Origin: Fischerella muscicola PCC 7414
Lineage (GTDB): Bacteria > Cyanobacteriota > Cyanobacteriia > Cyanobacteriales > Nostocaceae
Length of the DNA stretch: 64,000 nucleotides
Direction of reading: 5' to 3'
Assembly (NCBI RefSeq): GCF_000317205.1
Contig: NZ_AJLK01000156.1
Coordinates: forward strand, 62,001-126,000
Shown here: positions 17,230-25,928 of the stretch, piece by piece
How the letters are laid out: each line of letters opens with the position of its first letter
How positions within the stretch are numbered: position 1 is the stretch's first letter
The notes under the pieces: model-generated
Told to the model about the DNA's origin: nothing
Database searches by the model: none
What the model saw: the letters and a program-made list of their open reading frames with translations, nothing else
Program-made: the position numbers and the translations under genes

Positions 17230-17395
17230 GCTAAAGCTGATTTTGTTCTATAGGGAACTTTAGGCTAAATATTCACCTCCTGTCAAAAGACGAACTGTCA
17301 AACTCTAGAGATGTGCTATTGTACCGATGAAAACACCTTTTCCTTGCCTTCTACCCCCACCTCTGTTTCAAGCTAGTATCATTAAGCGTAAGAAC

Positions 17396-18124
17396 TTATG
17401 ACTTCACAAAAGTCCACTCTAAAGTCTTTATGGGTGCAGTTTGTAGCGCTTGAGAGAGTTCGGCACTACTTGCAAATTGCAACTGTTCCACATAGCAAGC
17501 TTCCACATTCACAGTAAATTCCTTCTCCTGAAAAGGCCAAGGAGTAACAGTGAGATTACCGTCGCTGCGTTGCATAACATCATAGCGCTTACCATCTGAT
17601 AAAGTCGCAATCTCTAAAGCACGTTCACCAACAGGAATCATTCGATTACAGAGAATGAGTGAGAGGCGATCGCACCACTGAAAAAATTCGTAAGCTTTCA
17701 CAGCTTCATCTTTTGTAATATTTAATTCCTTACGCCATTGGTCTTGATTCTTTAACTGTTCATCTAGAAACTCATCTAACTCTGGTAACTGACCACGATT
17801 ACCCTCGTGTAAAAAACTCATATGCATAGAAATCATCATCGCTACCCAACGTCCCCGATAGCGGGCATTCTGGGTCAATTGCCGTATTTTTGGCACATCA
17901 ATATCTTCAATCAAAGTAAAATCTAGAGGTGCGCCAGCTTCAGTAATGTTTTTTTCTTCCCATTCTTTTTCCAAATCATCGTGATGGGAAATCGCTGCAA
18001 TTGTCTCTAGCCAACGTATGGGACGTTCTTTCGCATTCCAATGTCCCGCAATTTCGGCAGCCAGCAAAGCATGGGCGCGATGATAAATTATTTCCCAACC
18101 TTTTTGGTGTTGATTCACAATCAT
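17396..18124 (-). CDS. DUF3891 family protein
   Basis: 242 residues. The N-terminus MIVNQHQKGWEIIYHRAHALLAAEIAGHW and ISHHDDLEKEWEE near residue 46 are the DUF3891 pattern; the spaced His/Asp residues resemble an HD-like metal site, but that is only an impression. The FFQWCDRLSLILC region near 168 is also typical. Soluble and cytoplasmic. Function unknown. Head-to-head with the sugar permease gene at 18227, leaving about 100 bp for both promoters. Confidence 0.8.
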   Translation of the reverse strand: MIVNQHQKGWEIIYHRAHALLAAEIAGHWNAKERPIRWLETIAAISHHDDLEKEWEEKNITEAGAPLDFTLIEDIDVPKIRQLTQNARYRGRWVAMMISMHMSFLHEGNRGQLPELDEFLDEQLKNQDQWRKELNITKDEAVKAYEFFQWCDRLSLILCNRMIPVGERALEIATLSDGKRYDVMQRSDGNLTVTPWPFQEKEFTVNVEACYVEQLQFASSAELSQALQTAPIKTLEWTFVKS

Positions 18125-18226
18125 GAATCAGCCTCGATCCTTCGTGTAATATGAGTTTGCTTCCCGATCTTGCACGAGTAAGGACTGTTTACTCATCTGC
18201 CAACAGCACGAAAATCAAGTGCCACT

Positions 18227-19117
18227 ATGGATAAATTGACATCGAAAAATTGGATTTTTATCAATCAGCGACTGACACCTTATTTATTTTTGCTGCCTGC
18301 TTTGGTAATTCTGGTACTCACTGTTTTTTGGCCCGCACTACAAGCGTTCTACCTCAGCTTTACCCGTTACGAATACGATTTAACCCAGACACCCGCATGG
18401 ATTGGTTTTGCTAATTTCCGCCGCCTATGGGTTGATCCTGTTTTTTGGCAAACCCTGGTGAACACTATGCTGTATCTTGTGGTTGTCGTGCCGATTTTAG
18501 TAATCGCCCCCTTAGTACTGGCAATTTTGGTCAATCAAAAACTGCAAGGAATGCATTGGTTTCGAGCTGCTTACTATACCCCTGTGGTAATTTCGATGGT
18601 AGTGGCAGGAATTGCTTGGCGATGGTTGTATGCCGAAAACGGCTTACTCAACCAATTACTCAAAGGCATTTTTCCCGAGGGAATTCCTTGGTTAACCAGT
18701 CCCCGGTTTGCGCTTTTCAGTGTTATGGCTGTGACTGTCTGGAAAGGATTAGGCTACTACATGGTAATTTATCTGGCTGGGTTGCAATCGATACCCAATG
18801 ATGTATACGAAGCAGCAGCAATTGATGGCTCTGATGGCATCAACAAACACTGGGATATCACTGTACCCTTGATGAAACCTTATCTAGCTTTAGTGGGGGT
18901 AATTTCAGCAATATCCGCAACCAAAGTATTTGAAGAAGTATACATTATGACTCAAGGCGGTCCACGTAATAGCTCAAAAACAATAGTGTATTACCTCTAT
19001 GAACAAGCATTTAATAATTTAGAAATTAGCTATGCCTGTACAATCGGGCTGGTACTGTTTTTGATCATTTTAGGATTGTCAATTTTGCGACTATCAATTA
19101 GCGGTGCTAGTGCTTGA
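18227..19117 (+). CDS. Sugar ABC transporter permease (MalF/UgpA-like)
   Basis: 296 residues with six membrane helices of the binding-protein-dependent transport family. The N-terminal PYLFLLPALVILVLTVFWP and WIGFANFRRLW, and the EAA coupling loop YEAAAIDGSDGINKHWDITV near residue 200, show a carbohydrate-type (CUT1) permease. It should pair with a MalG-like permease, a binding protein and an ATPase; none is adjacent, which is common in cyanobacteria where these genes are scattered. Substrate is not deducible. The stop is about 20 bases from the convergent nuclease gene. Confidence 0.88.
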   Translation: MDKLTSKNWIFINQRLTPYLFLLPALVILVLTVFWPALQAFYLSFTRYEYDLTQTPAWIGFANFRRLWVDPVFWQTLVNTMLYLVVVVPILVIAPLVLAILVNQKLQGMHWFRAAYYTPVVISMVVAGIAWRWLYAENGLLNQLLKGIFPEGIPWLTSPRFALFSVMAVTVWKGLGYYMVIYLAGLQSIPNDVYEAAAIDGSDGINKHWDITVPLMKPYLALVGVISAISATKVFEEVYIMTQGGPRNSSKTIVYYLYEQAFNNLEISYACTIGLVLFLIILGLSILRLSISGASA

Positions 19118-19134
19118 CCTTCGTGATCTCCGAC

Positions 19135-19656
19135 TCATCGATTCTGACGACGAAATTCAGCAGGTGTGAAACGCATGGGTTTTTCTGGGTTCCAAATGCC
19201 CAGTCCCATGATTCTAGCCCATTGTTGGGCGCGTTCTAAACGTTGATCATATTTGTGGTTAGGCGATCGCCCTACAAACAAAGCCTGACCTTCTTTCACC
19301 AACTGTTCATTCAACAAAACTTTATCCTTCCACACATAAGCCAGAGTCCGCCCAAATTTATCTTGCCCTTCCACATCAAACTCCAGCGTCACAGAGTCTC
19401 CTTTAATTAGTGCTTGCAAGTGTTCTTTTGCGGCATTTCCCCAAGGGCGCTGTTGTAAATCCGGTGCGTCAATGCCCAGCAGACGTACTTGGGAAATTAA
19501 ATTAGGTTGGTCGCCCATCCCAAGCACTTCTAAGGTTTGCCCACTCACTACCTGTGCAACTTTGACTTGTAACTGTGCATTTTGGGAAGATTTGCTTCGG
19601 GGTTGACAAGCAACTACTAAAAGTAATAAGCAAAATAAAATTACGATTTTTTTCAT
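19135..19656 (-). CDS. Thermonuclease-like (SNase) lipoprotein
   Basis: 173 residues. The signal MKKIVILFCLLLLVVAC ends in a lipobox, so it should be anchored at Cys17. The rest is the staphylococcal-nuclease fold: VRLLGIDAPD near residue 55, PWGNAAKEHLQALI, GQDKFGRTLAYVW near 105, LLNEQLVKEGQALF and a C-terminal GLGIWNPE. Compared with S. aureus nuclease, the equivalents of Arg35, Asp40 and Arg87 are present, but the general-base Glu43 position is Asp (DAPD rather than DxPE), so activity could be reduced or altered. Envelope location suggests use or removal of external DNA/RNA (inference). Confidence 0.88.
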   Translation of the reverse strand: MKKIVILFCLLLLVVACQPRSKSSQNAQLQVKVAQVVSGQTLEVLGMGDQPNLISQVRLLGIDAPDLQQRPWGNAAKEHLQALIKGDSVTLEFDVEGQDKFGRTLAYVWKDKVLLNEQLVKEGQALFVGRSPNHKYDQRLERAQQWARIMGLGIWNPEKPMRFTPAEFRRQNR

Positions 19657-19695
19657 TGAAATGAGCTTCTTCTGTGTCCTCTGTTGCCCTGGCAG

Positions 19696-22600
19696 TTAAG
19701 TGCGTTCCACAAGGCTAGCTACTACTGTAATTAACTCAGATGGATCGATAGGTTTAGGCAAATGCAACTGAAAACCTGCCTGTATAGCTCGACGTCGATC
19801 TTCTGCTCTAGCATAGGCTGTTAAAGCTGCTGCTGGTATTTTTCCTCCTTGTTCTGGCGAAAGCGATCGCAATCTCCGGAGTAAAGAGTAACCGTCTTCC
19901 TGTGGCATCCCAATGTCACTGACTAAAACATCTGGTTTCCACTGCTCAACAGCCTCTAGTGCCGCTTGTGCTGATGCTACTGCTAGCACATCGGCTTGAG
20001 ACTGTTTAAGTAAAGTGGTGAGATAGTCCCGTGTATCAGCTTCGTCATCTACGACTAGTACACGTACGCCATTTAGAACAGAGGATGAGATCGGCAGAGA
20101 ATTTAAATTAGGTTCTTGGCTATTGACTGTTAATTCTTCAGTGTTGACTATAGAATCTTGAGTTTTGAGGAGTGGTAGTTTAACTGTAAACGTTGTGCCT
20201 TGTTCCTTTCCTGGACTTGCTACATCAACAGTACCACCATGCATTTCTACTAAATGACGCACAATTGCTAAACCGAGTCCCAACCCACCATGTGATCTGG
20301 TACTAGAACTGTCTGCTTGGCGAAAACGATCAAATACGTAAGGTAAAAACTCAGGACTGATACCAATACCAGTGTCTGTGACTGTAATTTGGGCATAATT
20401 AGAAGGGAACCAATGTGCAGGGGTTCTCCCTATTGTCGCATCTGGTGTGGGGAGACGCGATGATGCTTGGGAAGACGCGCTAATGTTTTGCCGGGGTGAT
20501 GCAGAGAATCTATCAAAGACACTCTCAGTATTTCTATATTCCCGTGTCTCTTTTTCTTCTTTTATCAGTGATAACACTACCTCCACCTTACCGCCACCAG
20601 GTGTAAATTTGATGGCATTGGATAGTAAATTCCAGACTACCTGCTGTAGGCGCTCGCCATCGCCAGAAACTAACGCTGCCTTAGAATCAAAGCTAGTTTG
20701 GATGTGAATATCTTTTGCTTGCGCTGCTAGACGTACTGTATCTAAGGCGGCTTCTATGATTGCAATTAAATTGCAAGTACGTACATGCAAACGTAATTTG
20801 CCTCTAATGATGCGCGAGATATCTAGTAAGTCTTCTATCAACTGTGTTTGTGTTTTAGCGTTGCGTTCTATAGTTTCTAATGCTTTGGTGATTTGAGTTT
20901 CGTTGAGTTTGCGAGAACGCAGCAACTGCGACCATCCCAGAATAGCATTGAGGGGCGATCGCAATTCGTGGGATAATATCGCTAAAAATTCATCTTTCAT
21001 CCGATTTGCCTCTTGCAACTGTTCGGTTTGTTGTTGCAAAGAAGCTATTAAACGCGCCCGTTCGATCGCGATCGCTATTTGATCACAAACTGCCTGCATC
21101 ATTCCCATTTCATTTTGGCTAAATTGCAAGCGAGTGCGACTGCAAAAACACAGAGTACCCAATAATTTTCCTTGGGCGATTAATGGGTAGCCGTAATAAG
21201 TCTTAATACCAATTGCACGTAGGAGTTCTGTTTTCGGATCATTTGATTCCTGAACATTTTCTATAGAAATGGGACGGCGTTGTTGGGCAACTGTACCACA
21301 CATTCCTTGACCAATCTCTAGCCAATTGGCTGCTTTAGCAGTTTGCTCATCAATTCCGTGCCAGGAGGCTAATTGCATTATCTGGGAGTTTTCATTCACT
21401 AAAAAATTAAAGTAAACATCTAAACCTATTTGCTCTGCCAGTTTTTGGAATAAACTTTCAATCAAGGCGACTGGCTCTTTGCTAGAAAGTAAGTCGCTGG
21501 CTGTACCAAATAGTAGTTGCAGCCGTTTATAACCTAACGATAGTGCTTTTTCTACGCGCTTGAGATTGGTAATATCTTGGAAGGTTAATACACAAGTACT
21601 TGGATAACCGTGCATTGCTGGTAAAGTATCAGCATAGATCAGCAAAGAGCGAACACCTGTTGGTGTATGCCAGTCTAACTCTACTCCGTCTAAGCGTTCG
21701 CCACGGGCTACCCTGATGCCTGGTGATTGTTCAATGGGGATGGGATTGCCACCAGCGTCAGTTGAGTAATAAAGAGCTTGATAATCTGCGGCTGAATCTG
21801 CTTTCGGAAATTTGCCCCCAGCGACTTCGTCAGCAGCTTTATTGGCAAAAGTGACTCGTGCTGTCCCTGGTTCTATTAATAACAGGGGTGTGGGCATGAG
21901 ATTGAGTAAGTCTTCCAACCATTTTTGTTGATTGCGGAGTGCTTCTTCTGCCTGCTTGCGGACTGTAATATCTTCAGCAAATGCCAAAATTTGATAAATT
22001 TCCCCTTGCTCATCAACAACCGGCACATACTTAATTAGTGTTGTCAATGTGCCGTCATTAGGTAAAGTAATTGTGGTTTCTGTTGTTTGAGTCGTACGTG
22101 TTTCAACTGCTTTGAACAAAATCGGCAGATAAAGTTGTGTAATCTCAACTGGAAGGATTTCTTCGTCAGTGCGTCCAATAACTTCCTCTTTCGGCTTGCC
22201 GAGATGCTGCAAAGCCGCCGCATTGACAAATTGAAACCTCCGTTGGGCATCATAAATGGCAAAAACATCTGGCATGTGATCAACCGCCAATCTAAATCGC
22301 TCTTCACTTTGGAGTAGGGCTGCTTGAGCTTTTTTGCGATCGCTCAAATCTAGGATAAACGCTACCGACTCTTGTTGTTTCTCTCCTACTAACGTATAAC
22401 CTACTAAAACTGGAATGCGACTGCCATCACGCCGAATGTATTCTTTTTCGTAGGGGATGCAAGCACCTTGAGATTGGGCTTGGGCAATACCCTGTGCATC
22501 CGCAGGTAAATACTCTGGTGGTGTAATATTTTTCCAATTAATGCCACCTGCTTGTAAATCTTCTCGTGTGTAGCCAAGCATGTGCAGAAATTTGTCATTG

Positions 22601-23739
22601 GCATGGTTGATACCACCGTAAATATCACCAAATAAAATGCCGATGACATTTGATTCTACAAAACTTCTAAGTTTTTCTGTATTTGCTTTTAATGCTAATT
22701 TAGCGCGATCGCGTTGAGTACTAAGCTTTTGAATCGCTGCTGCATTTTCCCAAATTATGATTGCAAAAACTGTCATCAGAAAAATGGCAAATAGGGAAAT
22801 TGCAAACCCCGCCTCATATTTTCCTGCCTTTTGTCCTTGCAGAATTAACCACCCTGTAATTAAGGGTACTGCGATCGCGGCTATCAATAAACGACGTGCC
22901 AGCAAACCACCATCTGTCGGACTTGTGATGACTTGCATTACTCCCCGTTCTGGCCGCTTCCACAAAATACTCAGACAAAGTACAATCAACCCGATTGCGG
23001 TGTGTAATGCCATTGATGTGATATTTGGGAGTGTGCCGTAAAAAATCTTTACCCCATAGGCATAACCAACCAAAGCCAATAAAGCAATCAAAACTGTAAT
23101 CAGCGTGAAAATCTGAGCAAACCAATAACTGCGACGGGTTTTTGGTTTCTCTAAAAGCTCTAAAGACCTGCCTACCAGCATAAAGCTCAGTGCTGTATTC
23201 AAACCCATTCGCCCTGGATGGGAAGTCAACATTGGGTTTGCATCTTCGTGAAACAGTAACTGATCAATACCAAAATCCCAACCAAATAAATATTGAGTTA
23301 ATGTCAGTGCCGCAATTGTAAACACGGTGAATGCACAGACTCGAGCAATAATTTTGAGATGGGGTGGTGGGGTGGTGGGGTGATGGGGGGCTAGGGGTTC
23401 CCACTTTGTGGGGTTGGGGGGCAATGGGGTGAAGCCTTTTCCCCATTGCTTATCCCGACTAAGTGGGTACTCCTCCTCCTGCCTCCTGCCTCCTGCCTCC
23501 TGCCTTCTCAAAGACAGCCACAATGATAAACCTGATAAAAAAAAGCACAGGGCTGTATTACCTTTCATTGTCACTGTGCTGAGATAAAAGCAGTTCTTGA
23601 AAAAGTCAATATCGAACCACCAGCCAAGCATAACTGAGCAGCCGATTACTATAGCGATTATGCTTCCAGTTTGTGCAATCAGTAAAGGTGAAAAGGCTGG
23701 ATGAAAATCTTGCTGGTGTAGGCGGTTGACTTTTAGCAT
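19696..23739 (-). CDS. Hybrid sensor histidine kinase/response regulator (membrane, PAS, GAF, HisKA, HATPase, REC)
   Basis: 1347 residues. Order: about eight membrane helices (15-340) forming an integral sensor; three PAS domains (about 350-470, 475-600, 610-735; segments FAIYDAQRRFQFVNAAAL and CVLTFQDITNLK); GAF (about 755-900; GMCGTVAQQRRPI); HisKA with phospho-acceptor His near 923 in ILSHELRSPLNAIL; HATPase with the N box NLLSNAIKFTPGG, DTGIGI and GGLGLGLAIV; and a C-terminal REC domain (about 1225-1345) with VVDDEADTRD and VSDIGMPQEDGY, Asp acceptor present. All catalytic residues are intact. Two stretches are not family sequence: about 76-127 and 1053-1113, both repeat-derived. Signal unknown; no partner regulator nearby. 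Confidence 0.9.
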   Translation of the reverse strand: MLKVNRLHQQDFHPAFSPLLIAQTGSIIAIVIGCSVMLGWWFDIDFFKNCFYLSTVTMKGNTALCFFLSGLSLWLSLRRQEAGGRRQEEEYPLSRDKQWGKGFTPLPPNPTKWEPLAPHHPTTPPPHLKIIARVCAFTVFTIAALTLTQYLFGWDFGIDQLLFHEDANPMLTSHPGRMGLNTALSFMLVGRSLELLEKPKTRRSYWFAQIFTLITVLIALLALVGYAYGVKIFYGTLPNITSMALHTAIGLIVLCLSILWKRPERGVMQVITSPTDGGLLARRLLIAAIAVPLITGWLILQGQKAGKYEAGFAISLFAIFLMTVFAIIIWENAAAIQKLSTQRDRAKLALKANTEKLRSFVESNVIGILFGDIYGGINHANDKFLHMLGYTREDLQAGGINWKNITPPEYLPADAQGIAQAQSQGACIPYEKEYIRRDGSRIPVLVGYTLVGEKQQESVAFILDLSDRKKAQAALLQSEERFRLAVDHMPDVFAIYDAQRRFQFVNAAALQHLGKPKEEVIGRTDEEILPVEITQLYLPILFKAVETRTTQTTETTITLPNDGTLTTLIKYVPVVDEQGEIYQILAFAEDITVRKQAEEALRNQQKWLEDLLNLMPTPLLLIEPGTARVTFANKAADEVAGGKFPKADSAADYQALYYSTDAGGNPIPIEQSPGIRVARGERLDGVELDWHTPTGVRSLLIYADTLPAMHGYPSTCVLTFQDITNLKRVEKALSLGYKRLQLLFGTASDLLSSKEPVALIESLFQKLAEQIGLDVYFNFLVNENSQIMQLASWHGIDEQTAKAANWLEIGQGMCGTVAQQRRPISIENVQESNDPKTELLRAIGIKTYYGYPLIAQGKLLGTLCFCSRTRLQFSQNEMGMMQAVCDQIAIAIERARLIASLQQQTEQLQEANRMKDEFLAILSHELRSPLNAILGWSQLLRSRKLNETQITKALETIERNAKTQTQLIEDLLDISRIIRGKLRLHVRTCNLIAIIEAALDTVRLAAQAKDIHIQTSFDSKAALVSGDGERLQQVVWNLLSNAIKFTPGGGKVEVVLSLIKEEKETREYRNTESVFDRFSASPRQNISASSQASSRLPTPDATIGRTPAHWFPSNYAQITVTDTGIGISPEFLPYVFDRFRQADSSSTRSHGGLGLGLAIVRHLVEMHGGTVDVASPGKEQGTTFTVKLPLLKTQDSIVNTEELTVNSQEPNLNSLPISSSVLNGVRVLVVDDEADTRDYLTTLLKQSQADVLAVASAQAALEAVEQWKPDVLVSDIGMPQEDGYSLLRRLRSLSPEQGGKIPAAALTAYARAEDRRRAIQAGFQLHLPKPIDPSELITVVASLVERT
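23359..23512. repeat. Octamer and heptamer repeats within the hybrid kinase gene
   Basis: Two repeat types lie side by side in frame. One is a GTGGTGGG octamer tract (23363-23385), with flanks that match the carB insert near 44686. The other is a CTCCTGC heptamer tract (about 23472-23508) encoding an Arg/Gln/Glu/Gly-rich stretch. Together they insert about 50 residues into a loop between predicted membrane helices. Confidence 0.88.
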
Positions 23740-24053
23740 TGAAGATGTTGTAACTGCATTTAATCGATTGCAGTCAGTTTAAAGACTGATCACAAGCAAG
23801 TGCTAGTACAATCAGGCAGAACGCGACTAATTATGGTATGGGATGTAATAAAAGCTTTCTTTCTAATTAGAATATTTCTACCATCATGCACTACATTACT
23901 AATGTAATATGGGCGATATATGAGATTTTTTTCAATCTATCTTTATGCAGATTTTTTCTAATCAGCAGAAAATAAATAATGGTTTGTGGTCAGCTACTAC
24001 CTACAAACCACCAATTATTAGCTAATAAATCATAAGTATTAACTAAAGTAATT
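23740..24053. other. Gene-free stretch upstream of the hybrid kinase
   Basis: No ORF of interest and no repeat. AT-rich; presumably holds the kinase promoter. I see nothing else in it. Confidence 0.5.
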
Positions 24054-24824
24054 TTAGAAAAACAATTTAAATCGTACGAGTTGACTTTCAATTGTTGGCA
24101 GCAGAATTTTATGTAATTCTACAGTGTCTTGAAATTGTAAAATTTGTGTAGGCGGCAAGTCAAAGGGAAACTGCTCTGGAAAATCAGGACGCTGCATTTG
24201 TGCTAGTAAAATTTGCTCAGACCTTTTGCTGCTAATAGCATAGCCAATTTCTACACAGACGGTTGGGCTAGGTATTGATTGAGTATTTTGTTTGCTTTCG
24301 ATTTTGGCAATGGGTGTGGTGTCTGCAATAAATAACAAACTCCGACGAATTTTTCGCATCATTGCGCTTCCTAGTCGTAGAGGAGCTTCTTTAGGGCGAT
24401 AAGATTCTACTAATTTTAAAGGCAGGCGCGATCGCAAGTTCAATTTTTCCAAACTAATCAATAATGCTTCCCGCAACGCATCAGTTGCTGGTGCATATTC
24501 TATTTGCGAACAGAAAAATATAGTAGGTTCTAACTGTGCTAATACTGATTGTTTGGTGAAATAAATTTCGTGACTAATCAAGTCAATATTAGCTACGCAA
24601 TAGCCACCACTACCTTCTATATAAAATTCAATATTTTCCCCTTCTAAATAGCGACCAAACCACGTTGATTTTCTGATTTCATCACTGTCTTCCAAGAAAT
24701 CTGCTCTTAGCCCAGATTTCAGCAGACTCTTTTTACTGAGGCGAATATCCGGTGGACGTTTTTCCAGTTCTTGTATCGGCTCGTAATTCTCAAGATACCA
24801 TGCTCTAAGAGCAATTATTGACAT
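24054..24824 (-). CDS. Protein with TIR-like/nucleoside deoxyribosyltransferase-like C-terminal region
   Basis: 256 residues, soluble. The N-terminal 150 residues are not recognised. From about residue 160, the pattern RRSLLFIADTTPIA, then PTVCVEIGYAISSKRSEQILLAQM, a QFPFDLPPTQILQF segment and a final DTVELHKILLPTIESQL, resembles the TIR-like/nucleoside 2-deoxyribosyltransferase superfamily: hydrophobic strand + I-A-D-T-P, a conserved Glu-x-Gly-Tyr-Ala helix, a strand + basic segment, PFD and a closing helix. In that superfamily the Glu can act in NAD or nucleoside cleavage. It may be a stand-alone metabolic or immune-type effector, or a diverged non-enzymatic fold; no partner gene is evident. 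Call rests on pattern only. Confidence 0.5.
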   Translation of the reverse strand: MSIIALRAWYLENYEPIQELEKRPPDIRLSKKSLLKSGLRADFLEDSDEIRKSTWFGRYLEGENIEFYIEGSGGYCVANIDLISHEIYFTKQSVLAQLEPTIFFCSQIEYAPATDALREALLISLEKLNLRSRLPLKLVESYRPKEAPLRLGSAMMRKIRRSLLFIADTTPIAKIESKQNTQSIPSPTVCVEIGYAISSKRSEQILLAQMQRPDFPEQFPFDLPPTQILQFQDTVELHKILLPTIESQLVRFKLFF

Positions 24825-24950
24825 AAGGCGCTATTTCAAATATTTCAAATGTCTCGTGCGATTCCACTTCGTACCAGCTTACACCCACTAGTCCGATCTG
24901 GGGAAAGGGTAAGGAGCAAAAGGAAAATGAAATGCTGAGAGTAGTGTAAA

Positions 24951-25121
24951 AAAACAACAACACCCAAGCAACTAATAGCTGAGTTACTTCCTCTCATCGT
25001 TAATTCTAGCCGGGGATGTACTGGGTGAATCACCTTTGACTTCAGTGAAGTCAAGCAGTCACAGCGCCCCCTTTTTTCACTATGAGGAAATATCGCTTTT
25101 AGAGTTAGGTGTTGTTGTTTT
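24951..25121 (+). ncRNA. Candidate structured RNA or hairpin element
   Basis: A perfect 14-bp inverted repeat (AAAACAACAACACC at 24951-24964 with GGTGTTGTTGTTTT at 25108-25121) encloses 143 bp. Inside are two back-to-back perfect hairpins, GGTGA-A-TCACC at 25024-25034 and TTGACTTCA-G-TGAAGTCAA at 25036-25054, then CCCCC and six T at 25072-25077. No known RNA family was recognised. The strand is a guess from the T run. It could instead be a dispersed element. Confidence 0.3.
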
Positions 25122-25278
25122 ATGACGAGACAGATTGAGTTTCAACAGCGTTTTTACCTCTTTTTACTTTTGAATATAGCTGTTTGATCTGCCAGGGAAG
25201 CTTTGTTTAGCTTCAATTATTAGATTAGCATTCTTAGATCAGGGTGTATTTTTTTGAAACTAAACTTTACTAATTTTG

Positions 25279-25393
25279 GTTGTTGGTTGTTGATTGTTGA
25301 TTGTTGATTGTTGGTTGTTGGTTGTTGATTGTTGGTTGTTGGTTGTTAGTGGTTAGTGGTTAGTGGTTGTACCAGACGTGCCATGGCACGTCT
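25279..25393. repeat. STRR heptamer tract and dispersed palindrome
   Basis: About 13 imperfect TTGGTTG/TTGATTG heptamers, then TTAGTGG heptamers, ending in the exact 20-bp palindrome at 25374-25393 with TGTACC/GTACA flanks. Same composite order (heptamers, then palindrome) as at 133-204 and 40114-40192. Confidence 0.92.
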
Positions 25394-25670
25394 GTACATT
25401 GGTTAGTGGTTAGTGTTATTATTCTACTCCTCACACTCCACCCTTACCTTAAGCCGCTACGCGTCTACACACTTCCTCCATCTCCTCACACTCCTCACTG
25501 CCCCTAATCCCCACCAGGGGCCGGTGAGTTCCCCATTCCCAATCCCCCAAACTGGGAACTCTCAATAGGATAACAACCGTCATAGTCCCAACTGTGCTTT
25601 CTTTACTCTTCCCATTCGGGCAGTGCGTAGTCCAAAATGAGTTGGATGTGTTTCAAATGATTCCAACAAT

Positions 25671-25925
25671 ATGCCTAGAACTCCCAATGAATACGCAGTA
25701 CACTTACTAATGGCAAGTGGTCATCGGGAAGAAGTACGTTTTCCGACGATTCAGGATTTTCAGAAGTGGTACAGTGGCGAACTGATGCCCAAATCCGCCT
25801 CTGATGATTTTATAAACGTGCCGATCAAAAACATTCAAGGTGAATACATGGTTGTGCGTCCCTCGCGGATTGTGGCAATTCGGGTGGAACCACTCTTTAG
25901 TTCTAGTGTGGAAAGATTTACATAA
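25671..25925 (+). CDS. Conserved small protein of unknown function upstream of mltA
   Basis: 84 residues, soluble; no recognised domain. Composition is ordinary for a folded protein (VHLLMASGHREEVRFPTIQDF, then PSRIVAIRVEP), which argues that it is real. Its stop codon is three bases before the ATG of the MltA gene, so the two are almost certainly co-transcribed and perhaps translationally coupled. That context hints at a link with peptidoglycan turnover, nothing more. Confidence 0.7.
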   Translation: MPRTPNEYAVHLLMASGHREEVRFPTIQDFQKWYSGELMPKSASDDFINVPIKNIQGEYMVVRPSRIVAIRVEPLFSSSVERFT

Positions 25926-25928
25926 ATC

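Larger units (their letters stand above)
24825..25670. other. Long gene-free stretch: possible structured RNA, then repeats
   Basis: 846 bp without a convincing gene. The left half carries the structured element described at 24951-25121. 25279-25440 is heptamer repeat plus an exact 20-bp palindrome at 25374-25393. 25440-25560 is a patchwork of dispersed elements (CTTACCTTAAGCCGCTACGC, CCCCTAATCCCCACC, GGGGCCGGTGAGTTCCCC), the last also present at 43375-43405. The right end holds the promoter region of the 25671 gene. Confidence 0.6.

Noticed and set aside
18227-19117. Sugar permease gene as part of a complete transporter
   Set aside because: Neighbours are DUF3891 and a nuclease lipoprotein; no second permease, ATPase or sugar-binding protein is within reach.
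24845-25054. Minus-strand 69-codon ORF in the structured region
   Set aside because: It runs through the hairpins and has no protein-like pattern; the DNA looks like RNA structure or a repeat instead.
25279-25370. Regular short repeats that might be read as a CRISPR array
   Set aside because: Units are 7 bp with no spacers between them; this is an STRR-type tandem tract. The same holds at 133, 11463, 40114 and 43284.
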